Shown here: positions 1 to 4,337 of the stretch, in pieces
How positions within the stretch are numbered: the first letter of the stretch is position 1
Layout of the letters: every line of letters starts with the position of its first letter
Source of the DNA: Armatimonadota bacterium
GTDB taxonomy: Bacteria; Armatimonadota; SYMT01
NCBI GenBank assembly: GCA_020696885.1
Contig: JAJFMS010000054.1
Location: 1-9,721, forward strand
Length of the DNA: 9,721 bases
Direction: 5' to 3'
Translations under genes and position numbers: made by a program
Notes under the pieces: generated by a model
Told to the model about the DNA's origin: nothing
What the model saw: the letters and a program-made list of their open reading frames with translations, nothing else
The model's database searches: none

Positions 1-263
1 TACAAGAAGAAGTGGAGCCGCTCCAGCGGGAACAGCGGTCCATAGTAGCGGCCGGGCGTGGTGCCGACCAGGTACGGGAACAGGAAGATCGAGCCGATGA
101 GCGTGGTCTGCAGCACCAGCTTCAACGCCAGCTTCAGTGACTTGGACTGCTCGCTATTCGCGCCGTACGTCCACTGCAGCGGCTCCTTGAAAGCCAGCAG
201 CACCACAGACTGCGCCGCCAGCAGCAGCGCAATCAACCCGGCTAGATAAAGGATCACCCACAT
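1..263 (-). CDS. N-terminal part of an unidentified integral membrane protein (cut by window edge)
   Basis: The first 87 codons of a minus-strand gene lie here, and the gene runs off the left edge. Translation from ATG at 263-261 gives a hydrophobic N-terminus. Residues about 2-25 form a first membrane segment, starting MWVILYLAGL. A short polar stretch follows at about 26-43, then a second membrane segment at about 44-67 (LVLQTTLIGSIFLFPYLVG), then a loop containing PGRYYGPLFPLERLH. No start-proximal Shine-Dalgarno is visible, and the bases just upstream are a heptamer repeat array. The hydrophobic pattern and the absence of stops support a real gene, but I do not recognise the family. A polytopic membrane enzyme such as a CPBP-type protease is possible, but no catalytic motif falls inside the window to test this. 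Confidence 0.6.
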   Translation of the reverse strand, partial: MWVILYLAGLIALLLAAQSVVLLAFKEPLQWTYGANSEQSKSLKLALKLVLQTTLIGSIFLFPYLVGTTPGRYYGPLFPLERLHFFL

Positions 264-264
264 G

Positions 265-292
265 TTATTGGTGTTCGGTGTTTGGTGTTTGG
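265..292 (-). repeat. Heptamer tandem repeat, CCNNNCA type, abutting a start codon
   Basis: Read on the minus strand, the array is CCAAACA twice, CCGAACA once, then a decayed unit CCAATAA. It ends one base before the ATG of the truncated membrane protein gene. The perfect units cover 272-292. It belongs to the same CCNNNCA skeleton as the arrays at 2153-2180, 2204-2224 and 3542-3555. If this is the true start, the repeat occupies the place of the ribosome binding site. Confidence 0.75.
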
Positions 293-371
293 GGAGGCGG
301 CGAGAGAACGTAGCGTCGGCAGCCTGCCTGGTGCTGCACGCGCGGCCATCAAACTACCGGATCGATCCCCA

Positions 372-406
372 TTCGAACTTCGAAAATCGTAGTTCGCACT
401 TCTCAA
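372..406 (-). repeat. Degenerate heptamer tandem repeat, NNNCGAR type
   Basis: On the minus strand five consecutive 7-base units run TTGAGAA, GTGCGAA, CTACGAT, TTTCGAA, GTTCGAA. The last four keep the CGA core in register while the first three bases vary. The same skeleton recurs on the plus strand at 3448-3475. The block lies in the gap between the acyltransferase stop and the truncated membrane protein gene. No gene is seen in this gap (264-499). Confidence 0.55.
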
Positions 407-456
407 GGGTGTTCAGGTGGGGTGAGAACACGGTCGCACCGGAGTGCGCCCAGAAT

Positions 457-474
457 CTTACTCATACTCTTACT
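457..474 (+). repeat. Hexamer tandem repeat, CTTACT
   Basis: Three consecutive 6-base units run CTTACT, CATACT, CTTACT. It lies 26 bases downstream of the acyltransferase stop codon (minus strand). It does not match the heptamer period of its neighbours. It may be an independent slippage product or a decayed member of the same repeat class. Confidence 0.5.
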
Positions 475-499
475 CAAAACCGTCAAATCAACCCCGCAG

Positions 500-1426
500 C
501 TACCCTTCCACCCCAAACACCTTCAACCACCTCTTATCCAACCAGAACTGCCACATATCCGGGTGCTCGCGGATGAACTGCTCGAAGAGCGTGGCCCACT
601 GCTGCGCGGCATCCGCTACGGCGGCGTCTCGTTCCAGTTCGGAGTTGATCGGCAGCGGGTCGTGGGTCCAGAGGCGGTAGCGGTCTCCTTCGCGGTGGAA
701 GAACGAGGGCAGCAGCGGAGCCCCGGTGCGCACGGCCAGGAAGAACGCTCCGGCCGGCAGTTCCACGGTGCGCCCGAAGAGCGTGACCGGGATCCCCGTG
801 CCGGGCTTTTGTACCAGGTCCGGCGTGATCGCCAGCACGCGGTTCTTGCGCAGCACGCGGAGGGCCGCCGTCATCTCGCCCAGGCTCTGGAGCTGCGAGC
901 CCTTCGGCGGCCGGTACGCCACTTCCACACCCACGGCGGCATACCACCGCTGCTTCACCGCCTCGTACTCCGGCTCCGGGGACTTCCGCACCAGCACCGT
1001 AATCGGAAGCTCCGCGGCGGCGCTCCCCGCCATGATCTCATGGGCGATCAGGTGCGGGCACACCAACAGCGCGCCTTTGCCGCCGGCCAGCGCCTGCCGG
1101 TATCGTTCGGCGGAAGCGGGATCGTGAAGCCACTCCCCGTCCAGTCCCGCGCCGCGGAGGCCGGACCGGTAGACGGCGGCGGAGTAGACGAACAGGTCCG
1201 CCAGGTGGCGGAAGTACTGGTCTACGTGGCGCGCCTCGAACCCGTCCGGTCCCAGCGCCGCGGTCATCGCGCCGCGCACGCGGCTTCGCCAGCCCGGGAC
1301 GCTCGCCAGGGCCAGCGCCAGCGGCTTGCGGGAAGCCAGCAGCAGCGGTGTGGGCGCAAACCGGGTGAGCCCGGCCAGGCGCGGCACCAACGAGGTGCGC
1401 AGGTTACGTTTCGGCTTCCGTGGCAT
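500..1426 (-). CDS. LpxL/HtrB-like lipid A (lysophospholipid) acyltransferase family protein
   Basis: This predicted 308-residue protein belongs to the LpxL/LpxM group, which transfers a fatty acyl chain from acyl-ACP to a lipid A precursor at the inner membrane. The hallmark H-x4-E motif is present: H125 and E130 in CPHLIAHE. A family-like block ITPDLVQKPGTGIPVTLFGR follows at about 200-219, and the C-terminus EHPDMWQFWLDKRW at 287-300 matches the family's usual Trp-rich end. The length is typical (about 300). The reading frame stays open upstream, but those bases encode the preceding gene in another frame. I chose ATG at 1426-1424, which follows that gene's stop by 20 bases and begins MPRKPKRNLR. 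No strong ribosome site is visible, so coupling to the upstream gene is likely. The exact acceptor and acyl chain cannot be read, and no other lipid A gene is nearby. Confidence 0.88.
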   Translation of the reverse strand: MPRKPKRNLRTSLVPRLAGLTRFAPTPLLLASRKPLALALASVPGWRSRVRGAMTAALGPDGFEARHVDQYFRHLADLFVYSAAVYRSGLRGAGLDGEWLHDPASAERYRQALAGGKGALLVCPHLIAHEIMAGSAAAELPITVLVRKSPEPEYEAVKQRWYAAVGVEVAYRPPKGSQLQSLGEMTAALRVLRKNRVLAITPDLVQKPGTGIPVTLFGRTVELPAGAFFLAVRTGAPLLPSFFHREGDRYRLWTHDPLPINSELERDAAVADAAQQWATLFEQFIREHPDMWQFWLDKRWLKVFGVEG

Positions 1427-1446
1427 GAGCGGCGCGCGAAGGCGGA

Positions 1447-2133
1447 CTACTTCTCCCACCCGTACGCGTAGCCGCTGCCGGAAAGCTGAGTCTGCGAGAC
1501 CTCGTACTCCAGCTTTGCCCGGATTACGCTGCGGGTGGCGGTGCGGCCGGTGACGTCCACGTCGAAGTCGAAGCTGGCGTCTCCCACGTCCACCGTGGCG
1601 GACACGAAGTCCTCGAATACGCTGTTGATGGCGCCGAGGTGCCCCTGCGCCACGATCGGGTCTCGCCAGTCCGGCGTGAGTGCCGCCACCTGGATCCGCA
1701 TCTCTTTGCTGTTCCAGCGCGCCAGCAGGCGGAAGGTGACGAACGGAAGCCCGTGCTCGTCCACGTCCCCCTCGCTGAGCTTCACGTGGCGGCGGCCGGC
1801 GAAGTACTCGGGATCGTCCCCCAGCGCGAACTCCAGCAGCATGTCGTTCGCCTCGATCACGATCGAGGTCCCCTCGTCGAAGGAGGCCACATCCAGCTCG
1901 GACACCGGCAGCCGGATGTCCAGGTCGTACCGCCCGCCCTCCACCAACTCCCAGCCGGTGACTTCTTTCGCCTCGATGACCGGAACCAGGCGCGTGGCGA
2001 GCCGCTCCTTGATCCGGAACTGCGGCGCCCCGCGCGGGTGCGCCTCCGCCCGGCCAGCGGCCAGCGCCGGAGCGCACGCCACCGCCAGCGTCTTCAAGAG
2101 GGTGCCGCACGCCTGCCGTCGAGACTGGTTCAA
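1447..2133 (-). CDS. Unrecognised exported protein with a Tat-like signal peptide (TTG start)
   Basis: I place the start at the TTG at 2133-2131, giving 228 residues. GGAAG lies 7 bases upstream, and the N-terminus MNQSRRQACGTLLK then reads as a twin-arginine signal (R5, R6), followed by a hydrophobic, Ala-rich core to about residue 25 and an Ala-x-Ala cleavage region at about 26-31. A longer reading from GTG at 2211 would translate the heptamer array at 2153-2180 and would bury the signal peptide, so I reject it. The mature part is acidic, with alternating hydrophobic and polar residues that suggest a beta-rich fold, for example SFDFDVDVTGRTATRSV at 187-203. No Cys pair, metal motif or enzyme motif is evident, and I do not recognise the family. 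The next gene, an LpxL-like acyltransferase, follows after 20 bases on the same strand, so an operon is likely. Confidence 0.7.
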   Translation of the reverse strand: MNQSRRQACGTLLKTLAVACAPALAAGRAEAHPRGAPQFRIKERLATRLVPVIEAKEVTGWELVEGGRYDLDIRLPVSELDVASFDEGTSIVIEANDMLLEFALGDDPEYFAGRRHVKLSEGDVDEHGLPFVTFRLLARWNSKEMRIQVAALTPDWRDPIVAQGHLGAINSVFEDFVSATVDVGDASFDFDVDVTGRTATRSVIRAKLEYEVSQTQLSGSGYAYGWEK

Positions 2134-2140
2134 AGGATCA

Positions 2141-2146
2141 CTTCCC
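2141..2146 (-). promoter_or_regulatory. Ribosome binding site supporting the TTG start
   Basis: Minus-strand GGGAAG, 7 bases before the TTG at 2133. It supports the short, signal-peptide-bearing start over the upstream GTG at 2211. Confidence 0.5.
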
Positions 2147-2152
2147 AGATCG

Positions 2153-2180
2153 TGAGTGGTGAGTGGTGAGTGGTGGGAGG
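2153..2180 (-). repeat. Heptamer tandem repeat, CCNNNCA type, four units
   Basis: Read on the minus strand this is CCTCCCA followed by three perfect copies of CCACTCA. All four units keep the CC...CA frame. It lies 20 bases upstream of the TTG start of the exported protein, in sense orientation to that gene. It faces away from the CCGAACA array at 2204-2224, which is in sense orientation to the divergent phosphatase gene. Confidence 0.8.
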
Positions 2181-2203
2181 CGAGGAAACTGCGGCAATCG
2201 ATT

Positions 2204-2224
2204 CCGAACACCGAACACCGAACA
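2204..2224 (+). repeat. Heptamer tandem repeat, CCGAACA x3
   Basis: Three perfect tandem copies of CCGAACA, followed by a near-unit CCGCCCC. The array lies about 100 bases upstream of the phosphatase start, on its coding strand. The same unit occurs on the minus strand at 272-278. Beyond the repeats, the divergent gap (2134-2321) contains an AT-rich patch TTATATCAT at about 2249-2257 that could be a -10 element, but I see no matching -35. Confidence 0.8.
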
Positions 2225-2310
2225 CCGCCCCCTACGGGGCCTTCCTGCTTATATCATGGGCAAGGGTTTGGCCGGACTTCAGGTGAAAGGAGGGTCCGGA
2301 GCACGACGGG

Positions 2311-2315
2311 AGGAG
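2311..2315 (+). promoter_or_regulatory. Strong ribosome binding site for the phosphatase gene
   Basis: AGGAG (within GGGAGGAG) ends 6 bases before ATG at 2322. It fixes the start there, rather than at the upstream in-frame ATG codons that would precede the signal peptide. Confidence 0.8.
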
Positions 2316-2321
2316 TTGAAG

Positions 2322-3437
2322 ATGCATCGAAGACTGATTCTGGTGGCAGCTTGTTGCGCGGTGGCGCTGGTGGCCTGGCCCGCTCGCGCGTCGCGGTGCA
2401 TTCGCGGGCCGTACCTGCAGAACGCCGCGGTCGGCTCCGTGGAGGTCCGGTGGGAGTTGGACCGCCTGGGGCGCTCTTCCCTGGAGGTCTACACCGGCGC
2501 CGAGACGCCGCGGAAGCTGGACAGTCCGTTCGACGGGCGGAAGCACCGCGTGCGGCTTACCGGGCTCCGGCCGGGCGAGACCTACCGCTATCGCATCCTC
2601 ACCGGCTCCGAGCGCGTCACGGACGAGCTGAGCTTCCGGGCCGTGCCCGCCGGACCGAGCCGTTTCACGTTCGCGGTGTTCGGGGACTTCGGCGCGGGCA
2701 CCAGGGGGCAGATGCAGGTGGCGAAGCTGCTGGACCGCTCGACCGCCGAGCTGGCACTGCTCACCGGCGACCTCATCTACGGCCGCGGCGAGGAAGAGCA
2801 TTACGACACCCGCTTCTTCGAGCCGTACCGGAAGTCGCTGCGCCGGATGACCTTCTGGCCAGCGCTGGGGAACCACGACAACGGCACCAAGCAGGGCGCG
2901 CCGCTCCTCGCCCTCTTCGATGTGCCCGCCAACGGCCCGCTCGGGCTGCAGACCGGCCGCAACTACAGCTTCGACTACGGCAACGCGCACTTCGTGGCGT
3001 TCGACAGCAACGCCGCCCGCCCCGTGCTGCAGAAGACGATCGGGCCCTGGCTGGCTGCGGACCTGAAGGCCTCCAAGCAGCCGTGGAAGTTCGTGTTCAT
3101 GCACCACCCGCCCTACAGCTCCGCCAACCACGGCGAAGACGCCCGCATCCGCGACGTGATGGTGCCGTTCTTCCAGCAGGGCAAGGTGGACGTGGTCTTC
3201 TCCGGCCACGACCACTCCTACGAGCGCACCCGGCCTCAGGCCGGGATCACCTACATCGTGAGCGGCAACGGCGGCCAGTCCCTCTACTCCCACAAGAACC
3301 CGCACGACTACACGGCCGCGTTCTACAACGCCAAGCACGGCCTCACGGAAGTGACGCTGGACGACCGCACCTTCCAGCTCCGGCACATAAACGTGGACGG
3401 CAAGGAAGTCGACAAGCACGAGATCCGCAAGGACTGA
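2322..3437 (+). CDS. Secreted purple acid phosphatase-like metallophosphoesterase
   Basis: A 371-residue exported phosphoesterase. Residues 1-23 are a Sec signal peptide (MHRRLILVAACCAVALVAWP, then ARA as the likely cleavage site). About 26-107 resemble the fibronectin III-like N-terminal domain of purple acid phosphatases, and about 115-345 form the metallophosphoesterase core. All five family motifs are present: GDFG at 121-124 (D122), GDLIY at 149-153 (D150 and Y153), GNHD at 183-186 (N184), VFMH ending at H261, and GHDH at 295-298. Y153 is the tyrosine that gives purple acid phosphatases their iron charge-transfer colour, so a dinuclear Fe-containing site is expected. The probable role is periplasmic or extracellular hydrolysis of phosphate esters; the true substrate cannot be read. 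The gene is divergent from the exported protein gene at 2133 and is followed by a strong hairpin at 3489-3518. Confidence 0.92.
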   Translation: MHRRLILVAACCAVALVAWPARASRCIRGPYLQNAAVGSVEVRWELDRLGRSSLEVYTGAETPRKLDSPFDGRKHRVRLTGLRPGETYRYRILTGSERVTDELSFRAVPAGPSRFTFAVFGDFGAGTRGQMQVAKLLDRSTAELALLTGDLIYGRGEEEHYDTRFFEPYRKSLRRMTFWPALGNHDNGTKQGAPLLALFDVPANGPLGLQTGRNYSFDYGNAHFVAFDSNAARPVLQKTIGPWLAADLKASKQPWKFVFMHHPPYSSANHGEDARIRDVMVPFFQQGKVDVVFSGHDHSYERTRPQAGITYIVSGNGGQSLYSHKNPHDYTAAFYNAKHGLTEVTLDDRTFQLRHINVDGKEVDKHEIRKD

Positions 3438-3447
3438 TGCTTGAAAA

Positions 3448-3475
3448 GTGCGAGTTACGAGGTTCGAGTGTCGAA
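3448..3475 (+). repeat. Heptamer tandem repeat, NNNCGAR type, four units
   Basis: Four units in register: GTGCGAG, TTACGAG, GTTCGAG, TGTCGAA. The CGA core is constant and the other bases vary. It starts 10 bases after the phosphatase stop. The same skeleton occurs on the minus strand at 372-406. Confidence 0.6.
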
Positions 3476-3488
3476 TGGGAGCCGCCTC

Positions 3489-3518
3489 CATAGCGCCGGA
3501 CAGAATTCCGGCGCTATG
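3489..3518 (+). terminator. Perfect 12-bp hairpin downstream of the phosphatase gene
   Basis: CATAGCGCCGGA (3489-3500) pairs without mismatch with TCCGGCGCTATG (3507-3518) across a 6-base loop, CAGAAT. It lies 51 bases after the phosphatase stop, where a terminator is expected. Only two T residues follow the stem, so the usual U-tract is missing. It may instead be an RNA-stabilising hairpin or a Rho-assisted stop. A short CCGA tetramer repeat (three copies, 3522-3533) follows. Confidence 0.6.
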
Positions 3519-3541
3519 TTCCCGACCGACCGACTGCATGC

Positions 3542-3555
3542 CCCAACACCCAACA
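3542..3555 (+). repeat. Heptamer tandem repeat, CCCAACA x2
   Basis: Two perfect copies of CCCAACA, followed by a near-unit CCGCTAA. This is the shortest member of the CCNNNCA class in the window. It lies in the gap upstream of the feo promoter, on the coding strand of feoA. Confidence 0.6.
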
Positions 3556-3599
3556 CCGCTAACCCTTCAGGCCCATAGAGGTGAAACAACCATCGAGTA

Positions 3600-3629
3600 T
3601 TTAGGTCTAACTAAAGGAGGCGGTTAGCC
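3600..3629 (+). promoter_or_regulatory. Possible iron-repressor (DtxR-like) operator upstream of feo
   Basis: TTTAGGTCTAACTAAA (3600-3615 within the run of T) is an imperfect palindrome with 12 of 16 positions symmetric. CTAAC (3607-3611) also forms an inverted pair with GTTAG (3623-3627). These pieces resemble parts of the DtxR/IdeR consensus TTAGGTTAGSCTAACCTAA, but no full-length match exists. The block ends 4 bases before the -35 hexamer of the feo promoter, a usual place for metal-dependent control. This is a candidate only; no DtxR or Fur gene is in the window. Confidence 0.3.
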
Positions 3630-3633
3630 CGCG

Positions 3634-3662
3634 TTGACGGCCTACAGGCCCGATGATATACT
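3634..3662 (+). promoter_or_regulatory. Sigma70-type promoter of the feo operon
   Basis: TTGACG (-35, 3634-3639) and TATACT (-10, 3657-3662) are separated by exactly 17 bases, and a TG dinucleotide at 3654-3655 makes an extended -10. Transcription would start near 3669, leaving a leader of about 50 bases before feoA. A perfect inverted repeat GGCCT-AC-AGGCC (3639-3650) sits inside the spacer and could be an operator or chance. Confidence 0.7.
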
Positions 3663-3719
3663 CCGAACGAGAAGTCCGGTGGCCCACGCGCATGGTCCGG
3701 CCTACCAGCGGCGAGACGT

Positions 3720-3947
3720 ATGATGACCAACCTGAGTGCAGTCCGTCCCGGTTCCTCGGTTCGTGTGCTGAAGCTGGAAGCCCAGCCCGAGGTGTGTCAT
3801 CGGCTGCGTGAGATGGGCTTCTCGGAGAACTCCGTGATCCGGTGCGTCCAGACCGGAGCCGCGTGTGTTTGCCAGATCAAGCATTCCCGGGTCGGTCTCA
3901 GCAGCCAGCTAGCGCGCCAGATCCTGGTCGAGCCCATCAACAGCTAA
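3720..3947 (+). CDS. feoA: FeoA family ferrous iron transport accessory protein (first copy)
   Basis: A 75-residue single-domain FeoA, an SH3-like cytoplasmic protein that assists FeoB in Fe(II) uptake. The family pattern is clear: GSSVRVLKL near 11-19, HRLREMGF at 27-34, and SRVGLSSQLARQILVEP near the end. It is unusually rich in thiols for such a small protein: C26, C42, C49 and C51, with H27 and H55 nearby, and CVC at 49-51. The second copy has only one Cys, at residue 4, outside the fold. ATG codons at 3720 and 3723 are both possible starts, and neither has a strong ribosome site. It is the first gene after the promoter at 3634-3662, and the next feoA begins 153 bases later. Confidence 0.9.
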   Translation: MMTNLSAVRPGSSVRVLKLEAQPEVCHRLREMGFSENSVIRCVQTGAACVCQIKHSRVGLSSQLARQILVEPINS

Positions 3948-3968
3948 GGTTTTCCCCGCCAGGTTACG

Positions 3969-4069
3969 AAGACACTAAGGGAAGAGGTCGGGCACCGATC
4001 AGGGCGTCGCCGGGATCCGGTGGTCGCTGGGAGGGTCGAGTCGCTCGGGACACTTCTCCTTTGTGTCTT
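3969..4069. repeat. Inverted repeat between the two feoA genes (AAGACAC arms)
   Basis: The left arm at 3969-3984 reads AAGACACTAAGGGAAG. The right arm at 4053-4069 reads AAGACACAAAGGAGAAG on the opposite strand, which is almost the same sequence. The arms are 68 bases apart. A run of seven T (4068-4074) overlaps the end of the right arm, so an RNA hairpin here could attenuate transcription between feoA copies. The block fills most of the 153-base gap 3948-4100. I see no gene in that gap. Confidence 0.55.
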
Positions 4070-4100
4070 TTTTTGTCGTCAGGGTAAAGCCGGGACCGCC

Positions 4101-4337
4101 ATGTCCGAATGTTCGTTGACGGAGCTCGCACCGGGGCAAGCCGGCCGGATCCGCCGCATCGAGGGTCAGGGAGCCGTACGGCAGCGCCTGCAGGAGATGG
4201 GGCTCATCCGCGGGACCTCCATCCACTTTGTGCGCGCCGCGCCGCTCGGTGATCCGATCGAGATCCGCGTGCGCGGGTACCACCTTACGCTGCGCCGCCA
4301 GGAGGCGGAAGCGGTGATCCTGGAGCGTGAACCCTGA
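4101..4337 (+). CDS. feoA: FeoA family ferrous iron transport accessory protein (second copy)
   Basis: A 78-residue FeoA domain: LTELAPGQAGRIRRIEG at 6-22, RQRLQEMGLIRGTSIHFVRAAPLGDPIEIRVRGYHLTLRRQEA in the middle, and VILE at the end. This is the common FeoA sequence type, with the PLGDPI turn and the GY-LTLRR strand, and it is clearly divergent from the first copy. I chose ATG at 4101; an upstream GTG at 4020 would translate the inverted repeat and adds nothing FeoA-like. Its stop codon shares a base with the feoB start (TGATG at 4335-4339), which implies translational coupling and suggests this copy is the direct FeoB partner. The upstream repeat may set its level apart from the first copy. 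Confidence 0.92.
   Translation: MSECSLTELAPGQAGRIRRIEGQGAVRQRLQEMGLIRGTSIHFVRAAPLGDPIEIRVRGYHLTLRRQEAEAVILEREP

Noticed and set aside
422..1471. A 349-codon plus-strand frame opposite the acyltransferase gene
   Set aside because: The composition is Arg/Gln-rich, and the minus strand carries intact acyltransferase motifs.
500..2110. One 536-residue minus-strand protein
   Set aside because: Only the part from 1426 down is acyltransferase-like. The rest is Arg/Gly-rich noise in another frame of the exported-protein gene, which has its own signal peptide and stop at 1447.
2134..2211. Longer N-terminus of the exported protein from GTG at 2211
   Set aside because: It would translate the CCACTCA repeat array and place about 26 residues before a clear signal peptide. 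The TTG at 2133 has a well-spaced GGAAG.
265..3555. CRISPR array
   Set aside because: The units are 6-7 bases long and directly tandem, with no spacers and no cas genes.
3669..3719. Riboswitch in the feo leader
   Set aside because: The leader is only about 50 bases, with two GTCCGG copies and no recognisable metal-sensing riboswitch architecture.
4020..4100. N-terminal extension of the second FeoA from GTG at 4020
   Set aside because: The extension translates the inverted repeat and T run, and FeoA similarity starts only after ATG 4101.
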